Source of the DNA: a bacterium
Lineage (GTDB): Bacteria > Eremiobacterota > Eremiobacteria > Baltobacterales > Baltobacteraceae
Length of the DNA: 30,343 nt
NCBI GenBank assembly: GCA_021784715.1
Contig: JAJYHP010000176.1
Coordinates: 1-30,343, forward strand
Direction of reading: 5' to 3'
The translations under genes were made by a program, and so were the position numbers. Below the pieces are notes generated by a model that was not told the DNA's origin, ran no database searches, and saw only the letters and a list, made by a program, of their open reading frames with translations. Shown here piece by piece: positions 22,511 to 30,332 of the stretch; positions within the stretch are counted from its first letter, which is position 1, and the number at the start of each line of letters is the position of its first letter.

Positions 22511-22534
22511 CCAACCCGCGAGCTCGACGGTTGG
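22511..22534 (+). promoter_or_regulatory. Dyad-symmetric element before the Old Yellow Enzyme gene
   Basis: A 24-bp dyad: outer arms CCAACC/GGTTGG, a 2-bp mismatch on each side, and an inner CGAGCTCG palindrome, so 20 of 24 positions are symmetric. It ends 7 bp before the ATG. An operator for a redox-sensing repressor, or a hairpin limiting readthrough from tRNA-Leu, are both possible. Confidence 0.45.
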
Positions 22535-22541
22535 ACCGAGT

Positions 22542-23636
22542 ATGTCGGCATCATTATTCTCACCGTTCTCTTTGCGCGCGATCGATATTCCTAATCGCGT
22601 CGTCGTCTCACCGATGTGCCAGTATTCGGCACTCGACGGCACCGCCTCGGATTGGCACCTCGTCAATCTCGGTCATCTCGCGCTCTCCGGGCCGGGATTA
22701 GTTTTTTTTGAGGCGACGCACGTCAACCCGGAAGGGCGCATCACGCCGCATTGCCTCGGTCTCTATAGCGATGAGAACGAACGCGGGCTCAAACGCGTCG
22801 TCGATTTTCTCAAGACGTGGTCGAAGAGTCGCATCGGCGTCCAACTCGGTCACGCCGGGCGCAAGGGCGGAACGAAGCCTCCCTTCCCTGCCGGCGATTT
22901 GCCGCTCGAGCCCGCGCTCTGGACCCCGGTCGCACCGAGCGCGCTGGCGTACGATGAAGGCTGGACCCAACCGATCGCGCTCGACCGTGCCGGGATTGCG
23001 AAGGCGATCGCGGATTTCGTTGCGGCGGCGAAACGCGCGCAACGCGCCGGCGTCGAAGTGATCGAGCTGCATTTCGCGCACGGATACCTCGCGCACCAAT
23101 TTCTCTCGCCGCTGAGCAATCATCGCGACGACGAGTACGGCGGATCGCTGGAGAACCGCATGCGCGTTCCGTTGGAACTCTTTCAAGCGGTCCGCGATGC
23201 GGTATCCGCGGAGATGCCCGTCGGCGTTCGGATATCGGCGACCGATTTTGTCGAAGGCGGCTGGGATCTCGATTCCTCGATCCTCTTGGTAAAGCGGCTC
23301 GCCGAGCGCGGCTGCGATTTCGTCGACGTCAGCGGAGGCGGGCTCTCGCCGTTACAAAAAATCCATCCGGCGCCGGGATATCAAGTTGGTTTTGCAAAGG
23401 CGATTCGAGCGGCGACGGGGATGGCGACGATTGCCGTAGGCCTGATCGTCGACCCCGAGTATGCCGAACGCATCGTGCGCGATGGCGATGCCGATTTCGT
23501 CGCGCTCGCGCGCGGATTTCTTCGCGATCCACGCTGGTTGTGGAGCGCCGCGGATATGCTGGGAGGGGAGAGTTTCGTGCCGCCGCAGTACGCTCGCGGT
23601 CGTCAGACGGCGATACCGAAACCGAGCCCGAAATAA
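22542..23636 (+). CDS. Old Yellow Enzyme family NAD(P)H:flavin oxidoreductase, YqjM class
   Basis: A 364-residue FMN-binding TIM-barrel ene-reductase that would use NAD(P)H to reduce activated C=C bonds of electrophilic compounds in the cytosol. Class markers match YqjM: C26 in SPMCQYSA (the redox-tuning Cys), QLGHAGRKG (101-109), the substrate-binding His pair H177/H180 in ELHFAHGYLAHQFLSPLSN, and SLENRMR. The C-terminal FMN phosphate region has VGLIVDPEYAERIV and DFVALARGFLRDP. The start is the ATG after the 22511-22534 dyad, with no strong ribosome binding site. The last 34 bp overlap, tail to tail, the barrel-like gene on the other strand. A run of eight T near 22701 lies inside the coding region. 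Confidence 0.93.
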   Translation: MSASLFSPFSLRAIDIPNRVVVSPMCQYSALDGTASDWHLVNLGHLALSGPGLVFFEATHVNPEGRITPHCLGLYSDENERGLKRVVDFLKTWSKSRIGVQLGHAGRKGGTKPPFPAGDLPLEPALWTPVAPSALAYDEGWTQPIALDRAGIAKAIADFVAAAKRAQRAGVEVIELHFAHGYLAHQFLSPLSNHRDDEYGGSLENRMRVPLELFQAVRDAVSAEMPVGVRISATDFVEGGWDLDSSILLVKRLAERGCDFVDVSGGGLSPLQKIHPAPGYQVGFAKAIRAATGMATIAVGLIVDPEYAERIVRDGDADFVALARGFLRDPRWLWSAADMLGGESFVPPQYARGRQTAIPKPSPK

Positions 23637-24391
23637 TGGGCGTGAACGCCGGCGCTCGTCGATTGCGCGCCCTCGATATCGAGTTCTAGCCGCGGAGTGG
23701 CGGCGTACTGAAAGCCGCCGTCGAGCGTGAAGGCCCCGGGGGCATCGGGGGCGATGCGTGAGAGGGCGACGCCCTCAAGATAGACCTGTAGCCGCGGCGT
23801 GAGGAGATCGGTGAGGGCCATCGAGGGCTGGAAGGCCATGTAGCGCCGGCGCCCCCGGTTCCCGAAGCCGCTCGTATCGATCGCGGAAAGAGTCATGCCG
23901 AGCCCGGCGCGCGCGCCTAAGGCGGTCGCGAGATCGAGGTTGAGGGTTGTCGAGGGGGCTCCGAGGCTCACCCCGGCTCGCGCGGTCGGAAAACTTTGGA
24001 GCAGATCGAACGCTCCGCCGAAGGTCGGCCGATCGAGGAACTGCCACTTGAGCCCGATCCCAAGATCCTGGAGCCCGGCGAAGGGCACGGCGCTCCCCGC
24101 AATGACGTTGGGAGCGTTGATATCGGCTTCGAAGCCATGCCCGAGCCCGTAGCGCAAAAATCCCTGCCCGAGGCTGAGGTCGCTCCCGGCGGCATCGATC
24201 GTATTCTGGATGCCGAACTCACCGACGAAATGACGCGGGGCGACGGCACAGGTGGAATATCCGATGGTCGGGCGGTTGAGAATCGCGAGGAGCCCCCCGA
24301 CGCAGAGGCTCGCCGGCTTCGGTGCCGCGGCCGCTCCCATCGTTGCAATCAGCGTTGCGGCGAGGGCGAACGCGCGACATGTCGAAAGCAT
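23603..24391 (-). CDS. Exported beta-barrel-like protein, function unknown
   Basis: A 262-residue exported protein. Residues 1-23 form a signal peptide (FALAATLIATMGAAAA). The mature chain has alternating amphipathic strands rich in Gly and aromatics with strand-like repeats (GFLRYGLGHGFEADINAP, then GIGLKWQFLDR) and ends HYFGLGFGIAV, like small outer-membrane porin or transporter-type barrels. Two Cys (residues 30 and 48) lie early in the mature chain. The start is supported by AAAGG about 8 nt before the ATG. The final 34 bp are antisense to the end of the reductase gene. It is divergent from etfB. I would not assign a substrate. Confidence 0.7.
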   Translation of the reverse strand: MLSTCRAFALAATLIATMGAAAAPKPASLCVGGLLAILNRPTIGYSTCAVAPRHFVGEFGIQNTIDAAGSDLSLGQGFLRYGLGHGFEADINAPNVIAGSAVPFAGLQDLGIGLKWQFLDRPTFGGAFDLLQSFPTARAGVSLGAPSTTLNLDLATALGARAGLGMTLSAIDTSGFGNRGRRRYMAFQPSMALTDLLTPRLQVYLEGVALSRIAPDAPGAFTLDGGFQYAATPRLELDIEGAQSTSAGVHAHYFGLGFGIAV

Positions 24392-24446
24392 CGCATCGAC
24401 CTTTGCAGGCGCGAAAGAGTCTCCCCTGCTCGTAGGATGGCACGGA

Positions 24447-24473
24447 ATGCCTCCTTGTAGTGAGATGAGGCAT
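24447..24473. repeat. Inverted repeat ATGCCTC / GAGGCAT between divergent genes
   Basis: A 7-bp perfect dyad with a 13-nt spacer sits in the 126-bp region between the barrel-like gene (minus) and etfB (plus). It could be a shared operator. I found no convincing promoter boxes around it. Confidence 0.35.
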
Positions 24474-24517
24474 CGCTTCGATACGTTTCCCGTTCATCTG
24501 AGGAGGACGCCGTACAC

Positions 24518-25306
24518 GTGAAAATCGTGGTCACCGTCAAGCTGGTTCCCGACCCGAATGGCGTAAAAAATATTGACCCCGCAACCAAGCGATTGGTGCG
24601 CGCGGGAGTCGAAACCGTTATCAATCCGTACGACGAGTACGCATTGGAAGCCGCATTGCAGCTGAAAGAGCGCGTCGGCGGCGATAGCACGGTGACGGTC
24701 TTCTGCATGTCGCCCGACTCGCTCAAAGAATCGTTGCGCAAGGCCCTGGCGATGGGCGCCGACGGCGCGGTGATGCTGAGCGATGCGGCGTTGGAAGGCA
24801 GCGATGTGTGGGCGAGCGCGCATGCGATGAGCCTCGCGCTCAAACGGATCGGCTTCGATCTGCTCGTCGTCGGCGGCCTGACCGACGACGGCAGCACCGG
24901 CGCGGTACCGGGTGCGCTCGCCGAGTTTCTCGGCGTCCCCTGCCTGACCAACGTGCGCAAGATCGATATCGCCGATGGGAAGGTCCGCGTCGAGCGTGAG
25001 ACCGACGGCGGCTACCAAGAAGTAGCCGGGTCGTTTCCGATGCTGGTGACCACCGCGCTGACGATCGGCGAGCCGCGCTACCCATCGCTCAAAGGCATCA
25101 TGGGGGCAAAGAAAAAGCCGATCGAGATGCTGAGCGTTGCCGATATCGGAGCGGGCGATGCGGTCGGCGCCGCGGGTTCGAAGACCGAGTTGCTCTCGTT
25201 TGCGCCGCCGCCGGCTCGTGGTGCGGGGAAAATCGTCACCCCCGAAGATCCCGCCGCCGGCGCCGCGACGATCCTTGCGTTCCTCCAAGAGAAAAAGTTG
25301 GTGTAA
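24518..25306 (+). CDS. etfB: Electron transfer flavoprotein subunit beta
   Basis: The 262-residue beta subunit of the FAD-containing electron carrier that takes electrons from acyl-CoA and related dehydrogenases. Family motifs: VTVKLVPDPNGV at the start, INPYDEYALEAAL, LRKALAMGADGAVML, GGLTDDGSTGAVPGALAEFLG (the adenine-nucleotide and partner region) and the ETFB signature-like PRYPSLKGIMGAKKKPIE. It begins at a GTG with AGGAGG at 24501-24506, 11 nt upstream. The TAATG junction with etfA shares one base, fitting coupled synthesis of a heterodimer. Whether it is an ordinary or a bifurcating ETF cannot be told from the neighbourhood; no FixC/FixX or ETF:quinone oxidoreductase gene is present. 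Confidence 0.96.
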   Translation: MKIVVTVKLVPDPNGVKNIDPATKRLVRAGVETVINPYDEYALEAALQLKERVGGDSTVTVFCMSPDSLKESLRKALAMGADGAVMLSDAALEGSDVWASAHAMSLALKRIGFDLLVVGGLTDDGSTGAVPGALAEFLGVPCLTNVRKIDIADGKVRVERETDGGYQEVAGSFPMLVTTALTIGEPRYPSLKGIMGAKKKPIEMLSVADIGAGDAVGAAGSKTELLSFAPPPARGAGKIVTPEDPAAGAATILAFLQEKKLV

Positions 25307-26280
25307 TGAAAAACGTCATCGTTTACGTCGAACAGAAGAATGGTACGACCCGAAAGGTCACGTTCGAAATGCTCTCCGAGGCACGCAAGATCGCCGATGC
25401 GCTCGGTGGGCGCGCCGTCGCCGTCGTGCTCGGTTCCGGCGCCGCACAGGTCGCCGAACAGATCAAAGGTTATCCGATCGACGCGATTCAGGTCGTCGAA
25501 GATCCCGCGGTCGAGAAATTCTTGCTCGATCCGATCGTGCATTACGTCGAACTCGCGGCCAAAAACCTCGGCCCGTCGCTGCTACTCGTTCCGAATACGC
25601 TCTCGGGGCGCGATCTCGCCGGACGCTTGGTCGCACGCTTGAATGCCGGCATCGCCGCCGACGTCACCGAGATATCGGCTGCGAACGGACGCGTTGAATG
25701 CGTTTCGCCGAAATTGGGCGGAGCGTTGGTAACGCACTGCGTGCTGCGCGCGGGCGATTACGGAATCGCGACGATTCGCCCGGGTGCCTTTACGGCAGCC
25801 CCGGGTGGAAGCGGAGCGCAGATCGATCGGCTCGACGTTTCGACCGCCGCCTATCCCCTCACCATCGAACGCGATGTCGAAGAGGGCTCCGGCGAAATGG
25901 CGCTTGAAGAAGCGCCGGTCGTTGTCGCCGGCGGGCGTGGTATGGGCGGCGCGGAGCCGTTCACCTCGATGCTCAAACCGCTCGCCGATGCATTCGGCGG
26001 CGCGGTTGGTGCGTCGCGCGCCGCCGCCGATGCCGGATGGGTGAGCTACAGCTTGCAGATCGGACAGACCGGAAAGACCGTCAGCCCGCCGCTCTATATC
26101 GCCGTCGGCATCTCGGGTGCGATCCAACACAAAGTCGGAATGCGCGCCTCCGGAACCATCGTGGCGATCAACAAGGACGGCTCGGCACCGATTGCCGAGT
26201 TCGCCGATCTCACCGTCGTCGGCGATGCATTTGCAATCGTTCCCGAGTTGACGAAACTCGTCACGGCGGCGAAGCAGTGA
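25306..26280 (+). CDS. etfA: Electron transfer flavoprotein subunit alpha
   Basis: The 324-residue alpha subunit carrying most of the FAD site. The N-terminal domain (1-190) resembles EtfB. The C-terminal FAD domain shows VVVAGGRGMGG (205-215), AFGGAVGASRAAADAGW, QIGQTGKTVSPPLYIAVGIS (251-270), GAIQHKVGMR and IVAINKDGSAPIAEFADLTVVGD. All the expected FAD contacts appear present. Its stop shares GTGA with the next gene, which ties an exported TPR protein to the ETF transcript. Confidence 0.97.
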   Translation: MKNVIVYVEQKNGTTRKVTFEMLSEARKIADALGGRAVAVVLGSGAAQVAEQIKGYPIDAIQVVEDPAVEKFLLDPIVHYVELAAKNLGPSLLLVPNTLSGRDLAGRLVARLNAGIAADVTEISAANGRVECVSPKLGGALVTHCVLRAGDYGIATIRPGAFTAAPGGSGAQIDRLDVSTAAYPLTIERDVEEGSGEMALEEAPVVVAGGRGMGGAEPFTSMLKPLADAFGGAVGASRAAADAGWVSYSLQIGQTGKTVSPPLYIAVGISGAIQHKVGMRASGTIVAINKDGSAPIAEFADLTVVGDAFAIVPELTKLVTAAKQ

Positions 26281-27797
26281 AGCCGCTGCGGATCGCAGCG
26301 CTCGTAGCGTTTTTCCTCGGCGCGCTCGTCCTCGCGGCGACGCCGCAGGCGAGCGCCGGTCTTTTCGGCCATAAAAAGGTCGCCGCGACCCCATCGCCTT
26401 CGCCCTCCGCGCTGCCGACCGCAACGCCCGAACCGCCGAGCATCGCGATTCCGCGCCTGCAGGCACGCCTCAAAGCCCATCCGACGGATCGGCAGGCGGC
26501 GCTCGAGCTCGCCGGCGTCTATCTTAGCACCGGGCAGGCGGAGCGAGCGCTCTCGCTGACGCAACAGCTCCTTCAAGCCGGGAATAAAGACGCGCGCATT
26601 TACTATCTCGACGGCTACGCCCAGGAACTCGTCGGAAACGCCGGGGCGGCGCTCGCCGATTTCCAGAGCGCCTCCGATCTCGATCCGACCAACGTCGGTA
26701 TTCTCTCGCAACTCGCCGACCTGTACGCTCGCAGCGGAAAGTTCGATCTCGCCGAACGCGTCGCCAAGCGCGCGATCGTCTTTCACAAAAAGAACGCGCA
26801 GGCGTACGTCGCGCTCGGTGCGGTCTATGCTGACGAACAGAAATACGATAAAGCACTCGCGGAGTTCGCGATCGCACAAAAGCTCGATCCGAAAGATCCG
26901 ATGCCCTCGTTGCAGAGCGCGCGTATCTACCAACAACAGAAACAGATTCCCCAAGCCCTCGCTGCCGTCCGCCGCGCGCTGGCGATCTCTCCCGGGGATC
27001 TCGATTTGCTCCTCTTCCGCGCTTCGCTCTACGCGGCGCAGCACGATAGCGCAAAGGCCGTCTTAGCATACGACGACGCCGAATACGCTGCGACGAACGA
27101 TGCCGATCGCCTCAAAGTGCTTATTGAAAAAGCAACGTATTTCGTCGGCGCGAAGAAAAATCCGCAGGCGTTGGCAATATTCCAAGAAGCCTTGAAAAAA
27201 TTTCCCAATAGCGCCGTGGCGCACGGAGCGATGGGGGATTACTACGCGCAGCAGAAGGACATGAAGGATGCTCGCGCGCAGTGGCTGGCGGCTCTAAAAA
27301 TCGACCCGACCAACCCCGCGGTTCTCGCGCGACTCTCGCAGGACGCACTCGGTCGGCACGATGTCGTTGCTGCGACTACCTACCTCACGGCGCTGGTGAA
27401 AGTGCAGCCGTCGGCGCAGAGTTACGGAATGCTGGGGCAGGTCTATTTCTACCGAAAACTCTACAAACAGGCCCGCGTTGCCTGCGAACAGAGTTTTCAG
27501 GCCGAACGCCAACCCGACACCTTAGGGTGTATCGCAAGCGCCGATTACCATCTCCACAATTACGGGGAGGCGGCACAGATCTTCAGCGCACTCGATACCA
27601 ACGCGCCGGGTTACCTCGACCGCCAGCCCGATATGTTGCTCGTCGCTGCGGAGACCTACGCGCGAAATAACGACAAAGCAAAGGCTGTGCTGGCCTACCG
27701 TCGGGTGCTGCGCGTCGTCGCTCGCAATTCGGCGAGTTACCGGCGAGCGCTCGCGGCCCTGAAGGCGCTCTCGAAGAAACCGAGCTCGCGCCGGTAG
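26277..27797 (+). CDS. Exported tetratricopeptide-repeat protein
   Basis: A 506-residue protein with a signal peptide (residues 1-27, IAALVAFFLGALVLAATPQASA). A Pro/Ser/Thr linker (about 37-58, with TPSPSPSALPTATPEPP) is followed by about ten TPR-like helical pairs from residue 60 to the C-terminus. Examples are AQAYVALGAVYADEQKYDKA and NSAVAHGAMGDYYAQQKDMK. It has no lipobox Cys and no catalytic motif, so it is probably a periplasmic or cell-surface scaffold for a protein complex. The GTG start is set by GTGA at the etfA stop; the frame is open further upstream only as a shadow of etfA. Its link to electron transfer is positional only. Confidence 0.85.
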   Translation: MKPLRIAALVAFFLGALVLAATPQASAGLFGHKKVAATPSPSPSALPTATPEPPSIAIPRLQARLKAHPTDRQAALELAGVYLSTGQAERALSLTQQLLQAGNKDARIYYLDGYAQELVGNAGAALADFQSASDLDPTNVGILSQLADLYARSGKFDLAERVAKRAIVFHKKNAQAYVALGAVYADEQKYDKALAEFAIAQKLDPKDPMPSLQSARIYQQQKQIPQALAAVRRALAISPGDLDLLLFRASLYAAQHDSAKAVLAYDDAEYAATNDADRLKVLIEKATYFVGAKKNPQALAIFQEALKKFPNSAVAHGAMGDYYAQQKDMKDARAQWLAALKIDPTNPAVLARLSQDALGRHDVVAATTYLTALVKVQPSAQSYGMLGQVYFYRKLYKQARVACEQSFQAERQPDTLGCIASADYHLHNYGEAAQIFSALDTNAPGYLDRQPDMLLVAAETYARNNDKAKAVLAYRRVLRVVARNSASYRRALAALKALSKKPSSRR

Positions 27798-27816
27798 AAG
27801 TGAAAACGCTCCGTTC

Positions 27817-28830
27817 GTGAGAGTCGTCACCGACATCGCGCTCGGAGCCCACCTTCGCGGCAGCACGCACCCGGAATCACCGGATCGTGTGGAACGCGTT
27901 GCCGCAACGCTTCGCGCCGATCCCACCATTTCGATGCTCGAGGAATCCGTCGAGGCCGACGATGCGACCTTGAGGTTGGTGCATTCGCAGCGCTATATCG
28001 ATCTCGTCGCTCGCGAATGTGAAGAAGGGGAGGGATTTCGCGATCTCTCCACGGGTGACGTGCTCGTCGATGCGAGTTCGTTCTCGGTCGCGCGCCGGGC
28101 CGCGGGCAGCGCGTTACGCGCCTACGAATGGACGCAACGAGATGGCGCTCCCAGCTTTGCGCTCGTGCGGCCGCCGGGCCATCATGCCGAGCCCGCGCGC
28201 GGCATGGGATTCTGTATCTTTAATAACGTCGGCGTCGTCGCACGGAGCATCCATGCGACGACGGGCGCGCGCGTCGCAATTCTCGATATCGATTACCACC
28301 ATGGCAACGGGACGCAAGCGCTCGTCGGCGAGGGCATTTCGTATATCTCCTCGCATGCATGGCCCGCATATCCGGGCACCGGCGGTCCCGCCGAGCAAGC
28401 TCGCACCGCGAGCGGCGACGTCCTAATAAATCTGCCGATCGACCCGCGCGGGATCTCCACCGAAGGGTTCGTTGCGCTCTGGGAACGCGTCGCCGCGTTT
28501 GTCGAACGGCGCCTGCGCCCCGAAGCGATCGTCGTTAGTGCGGGTTTCGATTACGTTCGCGGAGATCCGGTTGGGGATCTCGGCGTCGAACGAAGTGCGG
28601 CTGGGTCCTTGGCGCGAATCTTTGCACGGCTCGTCGGGAGCCTCGACGCGCCGTTGCTCTACGTGCTCGAAGGCGGGTACGACGTCGCGAACGTGAGTGC
28701 TTCGATCCTGGAGATCGCCGCCGCGCACGATCTCGGTGTCGCCGACGCGAGCGGAGCCTCGGCCGGAGCGGTTCCCGCATCGCTCCAAAGCATCCTCGAC
28801 CGTGTCGAAGGGGAATTCTCAGGCGCGTGA
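27817..28830 (+). CDS. Histone-deacetylase family hydrolase (AcuC/acetylpolyamine amidohydrolase-like)
   Basis: A 337-residue zinc-dependent arginase-fold deacylase. Catalytic features are complete: the His pair H122/H123 in RPPGHHAEP, zinc ligands D159 and H161 in ILDIDYHHGNGTQ, the third ligand D245 in SAGFD, and the transition-state Tyr Y288 in EGGYD. GMGFCIFNNV is the usual structural motif. Members remove acetyl or other acyl groups from protein lysines, polyamines or small amides; the substrate here is not determined. A GTG start follows the TPR gene by 19 nt, so it may be on the etf transcript. Its end faces the RseB-like gene with 10 bp between the stops. Confidence 0.93.
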   Translation: MRVVTDIALGAHLRGSTHPESPDRVERVAATLRADPTISMLEESVEADDATLRLVHSQRYIDLVARECEEGEGFRDLSTGDVLVDASSFSVARRAAGSALRAYEWTQRDGAPSFALVRPPGHHAEPARGMGFCIFNNVGVVARSIHATTGARVAILDIDYHHGNGTQALVGEGISYISSHAWPAYPGTGGPAEQARTASGDVLINLPIDPRGISTEGFVALWERVAAFVERRLRPEAIVVSAGFDYVRGDPVGDLGVERSAAGSLARIFARLVGSLDAPLLYVLEGGYDVANVSASILEIAAAHDLGVADASGASAGAVPASLQSILDRVEGEFSGA

Positions 28831-28840
28831 AGCGCGGTTC

Positions 28841-29860
28841 CTAGGGCGCTACCGAGGCGGCGATTTTCGTAAGCTCCTTGGCGTCGAGCGAGCCGACGAG
28901 CGCGTAGTGCATGCCATTTTTCGACCACGAGAGCAGCGACGTCGAACCACGCGAAGCGATTGTTGCCGAGAGGTTCCCAACCCGCAGCGTACGCGAATGG
29001 AGGCCGTCGAGGTCGAGTGAGGCGCCGGCGTTTTCGAAGAGCGAGATCATACGAATGCCGTCGGAATAGAGAAGGTGCGCTTGAGGAATGCCGTTATCGA
29101 TCGTTCGGTCGGCGGCAACGGCGATGAAACCCTCGGGTAGATAATGGGGACGCTGCGCTTTGAAGGGCAGGCTTCGTAGGACCGCGGCAATATCGTTTGA
29201 CGGGCGTCGGTGAAGCGTGCGGTCGACGCGCTTCAGGTCGCTGGGAATGGCGAATACGCGCGCCGGAATATTCTTTGCGTAGCTGAGATTTTCAAAGCGT
29301 TGTTCGCCGAGGAGCGCTCCGTCGTCGCCGAAGACCTTGCGTTCGAGGACGAGGTGGCTGCGCGCGTCGAGCCAGAGCCGCATCATCGTATTTCCGGTAT
29401 AGGTATTGACCAGTGCGATAACGTCGACCGGAAAGCCGAGTAGGTGGCTCGTTCCTTGCTCGACCGGGCGATAGTTACGGAGCATCAGGCCGACGTTGTC
29501 GGCGATGACGATGCGATCGTCGAGTGCGCGATTGCGTTCGACGAGGACGCGGTGGTGCTGCGGGTCGAGCACGTAGGTGGTGTCGCCGTGCTCGATCTCG
29601 GTCTCGCCGAATGCCGAGTGCGGCACGATGTACCAGCGGTGCGTGAGATCGGGGGCGCGATGTTCGACGCGAAAAACCGTCGCCTGCGTTCCGTGCGTGC
29701 CGAAGCGAATGCTCTCGATCTCGCCGACGTAACTGACGACATGCGGTGCCTGGAGTGCCGCGCGGAGCAGCGGCGTTGCGTCGCGCTGTGCGGCAAGAGT
29801 TACGCCGGGGAGGAGCAGGACGGTCGCAGCCGCGGCGGCCGCGAGGTTACGGTGCAACAT
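28841..29860 (-). CDS. RseB/MucB-like periplasmic sigma-factor regulatory protein
   Basis: A 339-residue exported protein. Residues 1-23 are a signal peptide (LAAAAAATVLLLPGVTLA). The N-terminal domain (about 30-215) has the LolA-like pattern of RseB, including VVSYVGEIESI, THRWYIVPHSAFGETEIEHG and LLGFPVDVIALVN. The C-terminal domain (about 240-339) has LPEGFIAVAAD, HLLYSDGIRMISLFE and a final TKIAASVAP. RseB binds the periplasmic part of its anti-sigma partner and shields it from proteolysis. The gene overlaps the preceding anti-sigma gene by 14 bp, which strongly supports the functional pairing. No Shine-Dalgarno was evident. Confidence 0.82.
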   Translation of the reverse strand: MLHRNLAAAAAATVLLLPGVTLAAQRDATPLLRAALQAPHVVSYVGEIESIRFGTHGTQATVFRVEHRAPDLTHRWYIVPHSAFGETEIEHGDTTYVLDPQHHRVLVERNRALDDRIVIADNVGLMLRNYRPVEQGTSHLLGFPVDVIALVNTYTGNTMMRLWLDARSHLVLERKVFGDDGALLGEQRFENLSYAKNIPARVFAIPSDLKRVDRTLHRRPSNDIAAVLRSLPFKAQRPHYLPEGFIAVAADRTIDNGIPQAHLLYSDGIRMISLFENAGASLDLDGLHSRTLRVGNLSATIASRGSTSLLSWSKNGMHYALVGSLDAKELTKIAASVAP

Positions 29861-30332
29861 TCCCTCGATCGCCTGCGAGGACGATCGGCGCTTGAGAACT
29901 CTCTTCGAACGGTTCGGTCGCCATCAATGCGGCGTGATCGCGAAGATCGTGGAGGGCGTTGATCCTCGAGGTGGGGTGATAGAGGCGCGGAAGGACGACC
30001 GGCGCGAGGAACGCGGCGAGCACGAAAAAGAGCGCGGCCGGCACGGCGATCGCTGGACGCCACCAAGCGAGAAGGCGCTCGAACGTTTGCGAGCGTTCCC
30101 GCTCGCGCGCGCGGGCGAGCGTCGCTGCGGCGAAGCCCAGCGGTAGTTCGAACGATTCGCTGCGTGCGTGCGCGCGCACGAGTTCGGTAAGGCGCGCTTC
30201 TTCGTCGTGGATCGCGGCGCAGGGCGCGCAGCGCTCGATATGCGCGAGAATGGCAGCATCGGCGCCGGGTTCGAGTGCGCGATGCTGGAAGTCGATCAGT
30301 TCTTCGCGAGTTGGATGGCGATCGGTAGTCAT
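29847..30332 (-). CDS. Zinc-binding transmembrane anti-sigma factor
   Basis: A 161-residue bitopic inner-membrane protein. The cytoplasmic N-terminus contains the zinc-binding anti-sigma signature HxxxCxxC (H31, C35, C38, in HIERCAPC). A membrane helix follows at about residues 94-113 (IAVPAALFFVLAAFLAPVVL), then a periplasmic tail of about 45 residues. It should hold an ECF sigma factor inactive until envelope stress triggers its cleavage. The sigma gene is not in the window; it would be expected immediately upstream on this strand, beyond base 30343. The rhomboid protease elsewhere in the window is a membrane protease, but there is no evidence that it acts here. Confidence 0.88.
   Translation of the reverse strand: MTTDRHPTREELIDFQHRALEPGADAAILAHIERCAPCAAIHDEEARLTELVRAHARSESFELPLGFAAATLARARERERSQTFERLLAWWRPAIAVPAALFFVLAAFLAPVVLPRLYHPTSRINALHDLRDHAALMATEPFEESSQAPIVLAGDRGNVAP

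Noticed and set aside
22701..22708. Run of eight T as terminator or phase-variation tract
   Set aside because: It lies inside the reductase coding frame (Val-Phe-Phe codons), no hairpin precedes it, and the downstream motifs stay in frame.
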